A DNA stretch of 64,000 bases from Daucus carota subsp. sativus (lineage: Eukaryota; Streptophyta; Magnoliopsida; Apiales; Apiaceae). The position numbers were made by a program, and so were the translations under genes. Where the stretch lies: the NCBI RefSeq assembly GCF_001625215.2, contig NC_030386.2:23096545-23160544 (forward strand). Reading direction: 5' to 3'. This document shows positions 24,617 to 37,938 of this stretch, one piece after another (the first letter of the stretch is position 1; every line of letters begins with the position of its first letter). Under the pieces are notes generated by a model, which made no database searches, was not told the origin of the DNA, and saw nothing but the letters and a program-made list of their open reading frames with translations.

Positions 24617-25213
24617 AATGAGTGATTGATTTATGGAATCAATCATTTGTGTATGAGCTCAAATTGTCAAATGCATTGTGTGTGGAGTTATTGAAGCCTT
24701 TTGAGTTGTGTTAAATTTATGTATTAATCTTTTTTCTGTATTTCACTCTGTTGACAATCCACCAACACTGTGGTATGTGATAAACCCAAATACAATGAAG
24801 GTCCTGATAAAACTCAAAGACACAGTGAGTGATTAGTAACCCTCCAAACCAGAATAGTTGCCAAGAACATGTTGAAAATATAATAAACACTCTGATTGAT
24901 AGCCCGGAATTTTTTTCTTTATAATGTCAAAGAAAGTTCAGAAAGAATGATAATTTCCATCGAGAATGAATAGTCTGCGACAAAGATATGATTCAAATCC
25001 TGCAGCATGAACAACACATGCTTAAAATATTTAGTTGAATGTATTATGTTGCTCAGTGGCGGATCTGACTATAAAGTTAAGGGGTCAATTTTTTTGTAAA
25101 AAAATTAAGAGGGGTCACAAAAAAATTAAGAGGGTCAATTTTTTTTGTAAAAAAATTAAGAGGGGTCACAAAAAAATTAAGAGGGTCAATTTCAATTTTA
25201 CAACCTAAAAATA
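24617..25213. other. 3' flank of UGT copy 2 and left half of a split repeat
   Basis: 24617-24872 is the 3' untranslated/downstream region, which recurs at 40439-40677. 25056-25213 is repeat-like (AGTGGCGGATCTGAC, then tandem AGGGGGTCAATTTTTTTG-type units of about 50 bp). Its apparent continuation, AAGGGGGTCAGTTGCCCCCC, lies at 38849, on the other side of the composite Helitron. Confidence 0.55.
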
Positions 25214-26109
25214 CTAGTTGATAACCCGTGCCAAGCACGGGTTTAAATAAAATTTTAAAATTTGTAATTTATTAGAAGAATAATGTTTTTTAGTTACATT
25301 ATCATATTTTTATTATACCTATTTAAATTATTGTTTTTAAATGATATTTAAATTATTGTTATTTAATATAAGACTTTCTATATATTAAAATTTGATCCAA
25401 CTTTAAATTTATTTTCATAACAATATGGGTATCCGTTCTATGGAGTTCATAAAATAAGAGTATTGGCGTCCAAAATTATATAAAAATAATCTACTCGTCT
25501 CAGTTTTAATTCTAGTTGAAGTTTTTGTAGATCTAACAGCTGTTGTAGTTGTTTGACAAACTGATATTATAGTTTGACAAAATTAATTAACTTTCCAAAA
25601 GTAATTTGATATCAAATATTTTGACGTATGCATAGACTTTTAGTTCTTTTATTATGTGTTGCAATATGGATAATGACTTCATTTTGTTTGAGTTTCTATT
25701 TGTCAAGTCAGTGTTACCACCGCCTTATTTGTCTTTATCGCAATCTTCTGAAAAACACTGAATAATAATAATTATTATTATTAAAGAAAATATGACCAAG
25801 TTTTTTGGTACTTTGGTATCAATATTGAATCTTGTTTATTTTAATTCTGAAATATGATAGAAATTTTATAAATTTGTTTCGTAAATTAAATTGTATGAGT
25901 TTTAAAAATTAAAACGAATATTTGACGTATGTCTAGAGTTTCGGTTCTTTTATTATATGTTGCAATATGGAAAATGACTTCATTTTTTTTGAGTTTTCAT
26001 TTGTCAAGTCAGTGTTACCACCGCCTTATTCGTCTTTATCGTAATTTTCTGAAAAACACTAAATGATAATAATAATAATTATTAAAAAATATATGATCAA
26101 GTTTTTTGG

Positions 26110-27325
26110 CATGTTTCAGAGTTCAAATAAATAAGGAATTCATATTGATATTAATATAATATCCTATCAATAGAATAATAATGTCAACGAAATTATTCGT
26201 TTTAATTTTTAAAACTCATACAATTTAATTTACGAAATAAATTTATAAAACTTCTATCATATTTCAAAAAAAAAATAAACAAGATTCAATATTGATACCA
26301 AAGTACCAAAAAACTTGATCATATATTTTTAATAATAATTATTATTATCATTTAGTGTTTTTCATGAAATTACGCTAAAGACGAATAAGGCGGTGGTAAC
26401 ACTGACTTGACAAATGGAAACTCAAAGCCATTGTCCATATTGCAACATATAATAAAAAAAACCTGAAACTCTAGACATACGTCAAATTTTCGTTTTAATT
26501 TTTCAAACTCATACAATTTAATTTACGAAACAAATCAATAAAATTTCTATCATATTTCAAAATTAAAATGAACAAGATTCAATATTGACACCAAAGTACC
26601 AAAAAACTTGGTCATTTCTTCTTAATAATAATAATTATTATCATTCAGTGTTTTTCAGAGGATTGCGATAAAAACAAATAAGGCGGTGGTAACACGACTT
26701 TACAAATAGAAACTCAAAGAAAATGAAATCATTATCCATATTGCAACATATAATAAAAGAATCAAAACTCTAGACATACGTCAAAATATTTGATATCAAA
26801 TTACTTTTGAAAAGTTAATTAATTTTGTTAAACTATAATATCAGTTTGTCAAATAACTAAAACAACTGTTAGATCCACAAGAACTCCAACTATAATCATA
26901 TATAATGTTTGCCTATTAGATTGAATATAACAATTACGACTTAAAATTTTGAATTTTATTCAAGATTTAAGACGCCATAAACGAACTTATATGTGTTGAT
27001 CTTGAATATATTTTCACAATTTAAAATATCAAACAATATAATGATTTTATTAATATAGAATAATTTTGGACGCCAATACTCTTATTTTGTGGACTCCAAA
27101 GAACCGGGACCCATATTGTTATGAAATAAATTTAAAGTAGGATCAAATTTTAATATATAAAAAGTCTTATATTAAATAATAATAATTTAAATATCATTTT
27201 AAAACAATAATTTAAATAGGTATAATAAAAATATGATAATGTAACTAAAAAAGACATTATTCTTTTAATAAATAACAAATTTTAAAATTTTATTTAAACC
27301 CGTGCTTGGCACGGGTTATAAACAA
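26110..27325 (+). mobile_element. Inverted Helitron fragment (3' part)
   Basis: It matches the reverse complement of about 16920-18260 and ends with the hairpin CCCGTGC-TTG-GCACGGG followed by TTATAAAC, but without the CTAG tail. Its 5' part is missing where it abuts the left half of the composite element. Confidence 0.7.
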
Positions 27326-27339
27326 ATTAATAAACTTAT

Positions 27340-28639
27340 ACCTCTTATTAATAAGCGAAACCACGTTTCAGTGGAACATCGGTACCAAAGTACCAGAATT
27401 TGGTCATCTTATATCATATTTAATAATAATAATAATAATAATAATAATTATTATTATTATTATTATTATCCCATTAAAAGTATTATATTATCATTAGGAG
27501 ACTTATATTGGTCAGTAATTTATAATATTTAAAGATATTATAATTAAAGACGACTTCTATAGTTATTAGGATTTTATAATCAATATAAAGTTTTAACTTA
27601 ATAATGATAATCATTAAACTATTATGAAAAAAATGTCGTATTGGTTAGTATTTTATAATTTTATTATATTATTATGAAAAAACTTTCATATTTATTATAA
27701 TTTTATAAATAAAGATTTTAATATTGATTAGGATTTTATAATTATCGGACTTTGATATTGATTAGGATTTTATAATTAAAGACTTCAATGTTATACTATT
27801 AAAAAAAGACTTCTAATGTTGTTAGGATTTTCGGCATTCAAATAAATAAAGGTTTATATTGATATTGATAGCCAAATCGATATTATCCATATATATACTT
27901 TTTATTAAAGTGCAAAATTTTTCTTGAAGAACATTGGTACAAAATAGTGAACTATCAGAATTTGATTATTATCATGTAATTTAACGTTATCCTACTCTTC
28001 ACAATATTATAATATTATTATAATAAAGGAAGGGGGTGGTAGCACTATCATAACAAACGCAAATTCCAGCGAGAATAAAATTACTGTGAATTCTCTGGTT
28101 ATAATCATAAAAGGAGGTTTACAAGACTTTGTCAAAAAAATTTATAAATAAATTAATTTTTAATTCATTCAATTTATAATCTCTTTATAAGTTTATATTA
28201 ATTTGACAAATATCCATCAATATTAAATTTATAAGAACTTCAATTAGCGTTACAGTTAATAATATTTATTAGACGTCTAAAACAATTATGAATTAAAAAA
28301 ATTAAGTTTTATTAAAGATTGAATACACTCTCAGCCAATTTATATATGCCGGTGTTGAAATTTTTTTTCCATTTATCTAGAATCAAAAACAACATAATGA
28401 TTTTATTAAAATAAAACGTACCATTTTAAAATAAATTCATATAATAACATGCATTTTGAAAATATTTATTTTGAAAAATAAAACTTAAACATAATTAAAT
28501 ATTAATATGTTAATGCATAATAAGTTTTGTATCTCAATAATAATAATTTAAATAACTAGATCAAAAAAATTAGATTTCTAATAAGTAATAAACTTAAAAA
28601 ATTCATATAATCCCGTGCTTGGCACGGGTTATAAACTAG
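27340..28639 (+). mobile_element. Helitron copy, head to tail with the previous one
   Basis: It begins CTCTTATTAATAAGCGAAACC, the 5' end of this family minus its first bases, only about 17 bases after the 3' hairpin of the preceding copy, and finishes with hairpin, TTATAAA and CTAG at 28636-28639 followed by T. It contains a long (AAT)n/(ATT)n run at 27421-27470. The 76- and 63-codon frames at 27302 are simple-repeat artefacts. Confidence 0.7.
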
Positions 28640-30064
28640 TATCTATAACTAATATTATTGGTCTTTTTTGGCTAATTTTTTTTCATGAAATAAGGATTTA
28701 TTTGGTAAAAAAAGTACTCACTTATATATATATTTCAGTTTTGAATAAATAAGTATTTAAGAGTGTTTAGTATTTTTTAAATTTTCTTAAAAATTATTTG
28801 TTTAAACAAAGTGTATTTTTTTCAAAAATAAATATCACATGTCCAGGGATTACTTATTTCTGGTTAAATAGGAAAGTGGATCTCGCAGACTTCTACGTAC
28901 ACCCCAAACGTTTAATGATCAGCTGCTAACATTATCATGCAGTTATTCAAACTTCGCTTCCTGTCCATTGATTACATTTTTCATCTTAATTGGGCTGAGC
29001 TTTATATCACCATCATTTAAGGTTCAAGGTCAAGTCAAGTTCAATTAGTATAGATAAACTGCAAAATACACTTGATCCACGATTAAGTTTATGGTACCAG
29101 AATTATTCAATTATCTGCAGAATACAGATATTCAGTTATTGGTGCATGATGATCAACACATACATATCAGATATATTCAATTATTGATACATGATCGTAT
29201 TCATAAATGTAGCTTTACCAATATTTGTGACGACAGAAATCAGTAATCGGACCTAATCGATTAAACTACCGATTCCGGATTTATGAAAAAAGAGAATTAA
29301 TTGGAATGAAAGCTGGATGTATTATAATATTAAGATATTATTTAATATTTAGTTATTATTATATTAGTTATTTATTAATAAATATATATTTACTATGTCA
29401 TAGTTATATAATTGTTCAATTTAAAGCAATATAATATTTTAATTTTAATAAATTATATACTTTGATCTAAAATGAAATCAATGAGTAATAATCGGATGTC
29501 AAAATCGAATCGACCGGTCACCTCGGGAATTAATCAGTTTAATCGGGAATTTTTAGAACATCGTGTACATGCGAAAATTAGGAACTAAATTTCGAGGAAT
29601 CAGCAAATCTCTGCAGCAGTTTCCACTGTTACCCGGTAGAAAGCACAACTCACCAACTCAGATACGGCCTCAAGCGACCGGACACGGCAATTTGGTATCA
29701 TCGAAACTGTGGACATGAAAAATGTACTTTAAAATATATATATTTGTGATAATCAGAATTTTATATGTAAAACACTTAACATTTATTTTCATTCATAAAT
29801 CACAAGTTCATAACTGAGTAACGAAAGCTTCATTCATTATTCAAAATAAGTGGAAGACTAATAGTAAAAGCTCAGTCAGTATTTAACTGATCCTTTTCCT
29901 AATCAGCCATCACCCAGTTTTTGACTAAAACGATCCTTATAATTTGAGTATCTGTTCTAAGATATTCTCGACATAAGCCATACTCGAATCCAAGATATAA
30001 ACCCTTAACTACTTGGACTATGCAATCGTGCTCGCCATCCAGTTTTATTTTCAAAAGTATTTAT
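28640..30064. other. Flank of the BAHD relic with a duplicated upstream segment
   Basis: 28950-29200 resembles 31890-32130, the region just upstream of the BAHD pseudogene (shared CACATTTTTCATCT-type, CACCATCATTT and CTGCAAAATAC blocks). A further BAHD copy probably once lay here, but no acyltransferase exon remains that I can support. Confidence 0.5.
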
Positions 30065-31760
30065 TTAAAGCTTAGATTCTTCTCCAAATTTTTCCAGAGG
30101 GCTCAAACGAAACGGTTTGAAGAAATGAGGCGCCTCTTTCTCCAGAAAATCCAAGTGCTTTTCACAAAGATGCATGAACACAATCCAATCCCCGTTATTC
30201 GTAGGGCTGGGCATTGGCATGACGAATCCCGTGTTGCCTCTCCAAGGAGAAAGAAAGGACACGAACGAGGGGTGACCCCAACCAAAGTTTAATTTAGAGA
30301 CCGGAAAAAGCTGGCCCGAGGAAATGACCACAGCCACGTCCTCTGTGTCACTTGGATGGAATGAAAAAATCGCGTACATTGCTCTACAAGGACGGTGAGT
30401 TTCGATACAATCAACAAGTCCCCTGAAATGCTCCTCATTTGCTGCGCTCTCCACGCATGCACGCACTTTATCTGCAGTTTCAGAAAGAGCCATTGATTTA
30501 AGTTCATCAACACTAGCATTAATATACGGAACTGACAACACATTTCCGAAGTAATTGTTCGTGGATTTGCCAATAATATTTCGTCCATTGACTACAATTC
30601 CCAGTTTGCATCTTTTTTCGTCTTCTGTGGCGGCTTTTGCTAGTAACTTCCATAACAAGGCACTAAAGGACTCGAATTTGGTTCGACCAGGTCCTGCTAG
30701 AGATTGGAGATGCTGGATTTGGCGAGCACTGATCTTGTAAATGCGGCTTTGGAGATGGACTAATGGTGGTGCACTGGTGCTTGTGGGGAATCAGATGATG
30801 CAGCTTCGAATAAAACATAGTTGTTGTCAATGGTAGCATCAGGGTGGCTGATATTTCGAGGATGGAGGAGTGAACGGAGATAGTCAGGGGAGGATACTGA
30901 TGCGATTTTATCATCACCGCAGTGTTTGGATCTGGTCATATAAGCCCATGCAACTAGGAAGATGCTAACTGAGTGAGGGTCAGCTACGCGGTGATCAAAG
31001 CTGCAGCATATCACCAACGCGCCACACCTCATCTCTGTCACCTGGATCATTCAAAAATTAGTACTTAACATTGTATCAGAGCTAGGGACGGAATTTGGGG
31101 TCTTCCATATTAGTCCTTCTATCTCAATTAAATTAAATTGTTTACTTGGCTGTTGATCTGTATTTGTGCACTCTTGTGGGTGATTTGAGTGTTAAGAATG
31201 ATAGTGAAATCCACGTCATTCTGTACATATTTCTGTATCTGTTTCCGTTTCTGTGGACTTAGCATTACTCATGAATCATGAATCATGATATAATCAATCA
31301 CATTATAGTTTTGTTAAGACAGTTAAGTTAATAAAGCATGCATACGCACCTGTACCGAAAGAACACCACGTTTTCTTACAGGAAAAAGGCAAGGATAGAC
31401 AGAAACATCTAGTTTGTGGAGATCAAGACATTGGAGATCCATATCCGCGATAGCCTGGACAAAATCCACACCGTGATTATTGCAAAGTATTTCAGGTTCG
31501 CCTTCATTATTGAGAACTACTTCTCCAGCAAGCGAATAAAAGGGTACCAATACTTGACTCAGCCCTCTCTTCACCATGCTTATCATCACCTCATTATTCA
31601 TGCTTCCCGCGTTATAGCAGAACAAAATTCCAATGTCACTAGGGGGCACCAAAAGGTCCAAATTCAACATGGGTAGCCGTTGCACTGTAAGTGGCACGAA
31701 AGGTGCCACCACCTCTGTCCTCTTCACTACCACCTCAACTCCTCTTTCAGATGAACCCAT
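30065..31760 (-). pseudogene. BAHD acyltransferase pseudogene A (two exons)
   Basis: BAHD enzymes transfer acyl groups from acyl-CoA to alcohols or amines. Exon 1 (31760-31350; 137 codons, MGSSERGVEVVVKRTEVVAP to GVLSVQ) and exon 2 (31041-30065) are joined by a clean phase-0 GT-AG intron. Exon 2 has the HXXXD catalytic motif as HRVAD and, near the end, NFGWG where DFGWG is usual. Two lesions break it: an in-frame TAG at 30760-30762 after VHHH, and a frameshift just upstream of SLAGPGRTKFESF (about 30700). Downstream the frame stays open for about 200 codons to the natural end. The protein resembles coniferyl-alcohol-acyltransferase-like members, from family resemblance only. The long open frames on either side of the lesions point to a recent loss. 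Confidence 0.88.
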
Positions 31761-32569
31761 TGTAGCAATTTTTAGCCAACTACTTGAGAAACCAATCATA
31801 TATACATGATCTAATAAAGCTCTACTGAAGCCAGTCTTCTGTAGTACAAGTACGTGGAAAATTTTACACCCTTAAGCGCTCAATTATCAACAGATCACAT
31901 TTTTCATCTCAATTGGGCTAAGGTATACAGGAATCACCATCATTTGAGGTACAAGGTCATGTCAAATTCAATATTTCAACTGCAAAATACGCGTGTCACG
32001 CGACAATTGAGGTTATGGTACTAGGATGATCCACCAGACATGCATAATAGAGATATTCAATTATTTGTACATTATCAACACATACATGTCATTCAATTAT
32101 TGATACATGATCATGGTCGTACATATAATTGTTGGATAGGCGGATTTTGGTATTATTACTATTGAAATTACCATCTAAAATTCATCTGCAGAATTTGTGA
32201 ATAGAACTGATCATGTAATAGAAATACGTTTCTGACTAGTTACATCTGTCTTCTCTTCACTGCTTAAACAATTTTATGCGCTCCTCAGATTGCAGAAATT
32301 TATACAACAAATGTGGGCTCTGTATCAGGGAGTTCCATGAGTTCAATTGCAGTTCTCAGATGATACTGAAGAGACCTTTTGTGATGCATTTTTATTGTTA
32401 CATTTACAGGCCGGTGCTCATTCATTTATGTTTTGAACCAGTCTGCATCCATTTATCTATGAAATTGTAGAATTTTACTAAGATTCATATAGCCATGAAT
32501 ATATTGAGATTAAAAGGGGAGGCTGATTAGATTGTGAATTAAGTATTGTGTTGTTATTGGTGTGTCAGA

Positions 32570-33149
32570 TCAAAGTTTAGACACTTTCAAAGGGCTAATG
32601 AAAGCAAATGGCGTGAAGATACGAGGCGCCTCTTTCTCCAAAAAATCTAAATGCTTTTCAGTAAGATGCATGTACACAATCCAATCACCATCATCTGTAG
32701 CACTGGGCATTGGCATGACAAATCCAGTGGTGTCGCCCCAAGGGAAAAGGAAGGACCCGAATGAGGGGCGGCCCCAGCCAAAGTCCATTTTGGTGACCGA
32801 AAAATTCTTGCCAGAGGAGACTAGGACAGCCAGCTCCTCTGTGTCACTAGGCAGGAATGAAAAAATCTTGCACATTGCTTGAAAAGGACGGTGATTCTCA
32901 ACCCAATCGACGAGTCCCCTGAAATGCTCTCCATTTGATGCGCTCTCCACACATGCATGTACTTCATCTGCAATTTCAGAAAGAGGCATTGATCTGAGTT
33001 CACCAACACTAGCATCAATATACGGAACTGATAATACGTTTCCAAAGTAATTCTCCAAGGATTTGTGGTTTATAGATGCAGAATTTCTGAGAAAATCTCT
33101 TCCATTGACTACAATTCCCAGTTTGCACCTTTTTTGGTCTTCTTCACTC
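32570..33149 (-). pseudogene. BAHD acyltransferase pseudogene B (C-terminal part only)
   Basis: An open frame of about 190 codons matches the second half of pseudogene A (KRCKLGIVVNGR, ENYFGNVLSVPY, GEHFRGLVDWVENHRP) and keeps an intact DFGWG (MDFGWGRPSFGSF). It stops abruptly on its 5' side at about 33149, where Helitron-derived sequence (CTTCAATATTCATTAGCAC) begins. The HXXXD half is missing, so it cannot be active. A and B are tandem duplicates. Confidence 0.88.
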
Positions 33150-33709
33150 TTCAATATTCATTAGCACAATGAAATACTTCTGTATTGATTAGAATTTTAC
33201 TCCTGTTAAAGACTTCAATATTGATTAGGACAATGTCATTTAATTTTTTTTATTTAATAAAAATAATTATTATAGAATTATGAAAAGTTTTTCGTATTGT
33301 TAGAATTTTATAGTTGTTATTATAACAATTATTAATATTATACAATTATGAAAAGACTTCTATGTTGATTCAGATTTTATTATTAAAAATTTCAATATTG
33401 ATTAAGATTTTATAATTATTAGTGTTTAGGATTTTGTTATGTAACATTTATCACACAGTTAAATCGCTAACAATTTAACTTATGAAACAGTATTCATATC
33501 AAAATTTGGGTATCATCACATTATTTTTTAATTTAAACTTTCATATTGATTAGGATTTTATAACCATTATTATACTATTATCAAAAGACATCTATATTGA
33601 ATAAAATTTTATTATCAGAGATTTCGATATTCATTAGGACAATGAAAGACTTTGTATTGATTAGAATTTTACTCCTGTTAAACACTTCAATATTGATTAG
33701 GATAATGTC
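33150..33709. repeat. Left arm of a 560-bp inverted repeat
   Basis: The reverse complement recurs at 36121-36681 with very few differences over the part I compared. The arm is Helitron-family sequence and starts exactly at the broken end of BAHD pseudogene B. Confidence 0.8.
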
Positions 33710-36120
33710 ATATAATTTTTTTATATAATAACAATAATTATTATAGAATTATGAAAAGTTTTTCGTATTGTTAGGATTTTATAGTTGTTATTATACATTG
33801 TTAGGATTTTATAATTATTATTATACAATTATGAAAAGACTTCTATGTTGATTCAGATTTTATTATTAAAAATTTCAATACTGGTTAAGATTTTATAATT
33901 ATTAGTGTTTAGGATTTTGTTATGTAACATTTATCGCGCAGTTAAATCGCTAACAATTTAACTTATGAAACATTATTTATATCAAAATTTGGCTATCATC
34001 ACATTATTTTTTATTTAACAATTATTACTATTATCAAAAAATTTCTATATTTGTCATGATTTTGTATTATAACAATTATCTCACTAATAAAAATATATTC
34101 CCAACAAAATTATTTGTTTTAATTTCTAAAACTCAATAATTTAATATACGGAACAACTCTGTAAATCTTTTATCATACTTCAGATTTCAAATAAATAAGA
34201 AGTTCATATTGATATTAATATAATATCCATATATAATTTTTATCAATAAGCCGAATCAATATCATCAAAATACTAAATATCAAAATGCCAAAATTTTATT
34301 ATTATCATATAATTTTTAATAATAATAATAATTATTATTATTATCATATAACTATGAGAATACTTCCATTTATGATCAGAATATTTGTAATATATAATGA
34401 TTATCACACTAACAAAATTACGGTCAACAAAGCTACTCATTTTAAATTTTAAAACTCAAATAATTTATTTTATCAAATAACTTTAATTTGGTTATCATCA
34501 TATAATTTTTTTTATTCAGCAGTAATAATAATTATACTATTATAGATTTTATAGTGAAATAATGTCCTACCAATAGAATAATAATGTCAACGAAATTATT
34601 GGTTTTAATTTCTAAAACTCATAAAATTTAATTTACGAAACAAATATATAAAATTTCTATCATATTTGAGAATTAAAATAAACAAGATTCAATATTGATA
34701 CTAAAGTACCAAAAAACTTGGTCATATATTTTTTAATAATAATAATAATAATCATTCAGTGCTCTTCAGAAGATTGCGATAAAGACGAATAAGACGGTGG
34801 TAACACTGACTTGACAATGAAAACGTTTTCAAAGAGAATGAAGCTATTGTCCAGAAGATTGCGATAAAGACGAATAAGGCGGTGGTAACACTGACTTGAC
34901 AATGAAAACTCAAAGAGAATGAGGCCATTGTCCATATTGCAACATATAACAAAATAACTAAAACACAAGACATAAGTCAAAAAATTTGATATCAAATTAG
35001 TTTTGGAAAGTTAATTAATTTTGTCAAACTACAATATTAGTTTATCAAACTCCAACTAGAATTATATATGATGTTTGCCTATTAGATGAATAAAATAACA
35101 ACAATAATTTCAATAAGTATATCAAAAATATGTTTTGTCCAATAAATAATAAATTTGAAAAAATATATAATCCCGTGCTTGGCACAGAGACCCATATTGT
35201 TATGAAATAAATTTAAAATAGGATCAAATTTTAATATATAAAAAACGTCATATTAAATAGAAATATATGAGAATACTTCCATGTATGATCAGAATTTTTG
35301 TAATATAATGATTAACACACCAACAAAATTTCAGTCAACAAAGCCATTCAATTTAAATTTTAAAACTCAAATAATTTATTTTATAAAATAACTTTAATTT
35401 GATTATCATCATATATTTTTTTATTCGGCAGTAATAATAATTACACTAATATAGATTTTATAATAAAATAATATACTACTAATAGATTACTAATGTCAAC
35501 GAAATTATTCGTTTTAATTTTTAAAACTCATACAATTTAATTTACAAAAAAATTTTATAAAATTTCTATCATATTTCAGAATTAAAAAAAAAAACAAGAT
35601 TCAATATTGATACAAAAGTACCAAAAAAATTGGTCATATTTTTTTTAATAATAATGATTATTACCATTCAGTGCTCTTCAGAAAATTGCGATAAAGACGA
35701 ATAAGGCGATGGTAACACTAACTTGACAAATAGAAACTCAAACAGAATGAAGTCATTGTCCATATTGCAACATATCATAAAAGAACCGAAACACAAGACA
35801 TACGTCAAAATATTTGATATCAAATTAGTTTTGAAAAGTTAATTAAATTTGTCAAACTACAATATTAGTTTATCAAACAACTATAACACCGTTGTTAGAT
35901 CTACAAAAGCTCCAACTATAATTATATATAATGTTTGCCTATTAGATGAATAAAATAATTGCGACTAGAAAGTCGTATATTAAATAACAATAATTTAAAT
36001 ATCATTTAAAATAATAATTTAAATAGATATAATAAAATATGATAATGTAATTAAAAAAGACATTATTCTTCCAATAAATAACAAATTTTAAAATTTTATT
36101 TAAACCCGTGCTTGGCACGG
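33710..36120. repeat. Helitron-derived mosaic between the arms
   Basis: Pieces of the 16920-19008 family in several orders and orientations, including two hairpin remnants (CCCGTGCTTGGCAC at about 35172 and 36104) and a local direct duplication about 34770-34925 (CAGAAGATTGCGATAAAGAC block twice). The small frames at 34752-34995 are repeat sequence. No gene. Confidence 0.65.
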
Positions 36121-36681
36121 GACATTATCCTAATCAATATTGAAGTGTTTAACAGGAGTAAAATTCTAATCAATACAAAGTCTTTCATTGTCCTAATGAA
36201 TATCGAAATCTCTGATAATAAAATTTTATTCAATATAGATGTCTTTTGATAATAGTATAATAATGGTTATAAAATCCTAATCAATATGAAAGTTTAAATT
36301 AAAAAATAATGTGATGATACCCAAATTTTGATATGAATACTGTTTCATAAGTTAAATTGTTAGCGATTTAACTGTGTGATAAATGTTACATAACAAAATC
36401 CTAAACACTAATAATTATAAAATCTTAATCAATATTGAAATTTTTAATAATAAAATCTGAATCAACATAGAAGTCTTTTCATAATTGTATAATATTAATA
36501 ATTGTTATAATAACAACTATAAAATTCTAACAATACGAAAAACTTTTCATAATTCTATAATAATTATTTTTATTAAATAAAAAAAATTAAATGACATTGT
36601 CCTAATCAATATTGAAGTCTTTAACAGGAGTAAAATTCTAATCAATACAGAAGTATTTCATTGTGCTAATGAATATTGAAG
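36121..36681. repeat. Right arm of the 560-bp inverted repeat
   Basis: Partner of 33150-33709. It begins directly after a Helitron hairpin (CCCGTGCTTGGCACGGG, 36104-36120) that lacks its usual tail. Transcription across both arms would give a long hairpin RNA. Confidence 0.8.
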
Positions 36682-37635
36682 TCTTTAATAATAAAATTCT
36701 ATTCGATATAGAAGTCTTTTGATAATAGTATAATAATGTTTATAAAATCCTAATCAATAGGAAAGTGACCAAATTTTGGTACTTTTGGTACCGATGTTCC
36801 AAAACTTAAAATTTAAGCGAAATATTCTATCACATAACATTTCAGTGGAACATCGGTACCAAAAGTACCAAAATTTGGTCACTTTCATATTGATTAGGAT
36901 TTTATAGTCATTATTATATTATTATCAAAAGACTTCTATATTAAATAGAATATTATTATTAAAGACTTCAATATTCATTGGGAAAGACTTCTATATTGAT
37001 TAGAATTTTATGAAAAGACTTCTATATTGATTATAAATAAGAAGTTCATATTGATATTAATATAATATCCTATCAATAGAATAATAATGTCAATGGAATT
37101 ATTCGTTTTAATTTTTAAAAATCATACAATATAATTTACGAAATAAATTTATAAAATTTCTATCATAGTTGATTCATATTTAATTGATAGATTTTTTATA
37201 CAGTTAATTTTATGTTAAATTGTTCGATAAAATATAATTTGTAATTAATTTAGAGTTATAATAGATATATGTCACATATTTCATATTAATATCGAAGTCT
37301 TTAATGATAAAATTCTATTAAGTCTTTTGTAGTAGTATAATAATGATTATAAAATCCTAATCAATATGAAAGTGACCAAATTTTGGTACTTTTGGTACCG
37401 ATGTTCCACCGAAATGTGGTTTCGCTTATTAATAAAGAATCAATATTGAAATCTTTAATAATAAAATTCTAATCAATACAGAAGTCTTTCATTGTCCTAA
37501 TGAATATCGAAGTCTTTAATGATAAAATTCTATTAAGTCTTTTGTAGTAGTATAATAATGATTATAAAATCCTAATCAATATGAAAGTGACCAAATTTTG
37601 GTACTTTTGGTACCGATGTTCCACCGAAATGTGGT
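36682..37635. repeat. Head-to-head and tandem Helitron 5' ends
   Basis: Two 5'-end segments face each other around 36790-36840 (TTGGTACCGATGTTCC against GGAACATCGGTACCAA). A unit of about 130 bp then occurs twice in direct order (37292-37424 and 37506-37634), each ending in TACCGATGTTCCACCGAAATG. Confidence 0.7.
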
Positions 37636-37679
37636 ATATCAATATTGAATCTTGTTTATTTTAATTCTGAAATATGATA

Positions 37680-37938
37680 CTCCCTGCGTTTCTTTTTTCT
37701 TTTCCTGTTTGTGATGTCGGTACTCTTCATAACATGAGACAAATTACTAATTTACATCTAATCTATAAAACTAAATATAGTCATGAGTGATCTTGTTGAA
37801 TTCGTATTCACGAGTATTTTAATACGGTGAAGTTTTTATATTTAATGCTAATACGAAATTGAAGATATTAACGATCAAAAGTGTGTGTTGGCAAACGTGA
37901 AAAACACAAATAGAAAAAGTATTTAGAGACAGAGGGAG
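37680..37938. mobile_element. Stowaway-like MITE, second copy of 17867-18125
   Basis: Same ends (CTCCCTGCGTTTC, GAGACAGAGGGAG), same TA flanks and same place in the host Helitron as the MITE at 17867-18125. Confidence 0.8.

Noticed and set aside
27302..27532. Frames with long Asn/Tyr or Ile runs
   Set aside because: They are translations of an (AAT)n/(ATT)n tract inside a Helitron.
29560..29710. Possible BAHD-like snippet (SLQQFPLLPGR) on the plus strand
   Set aside because: Only about eleven residues resemble the family and the flanks give nothing; insufficient for a call.
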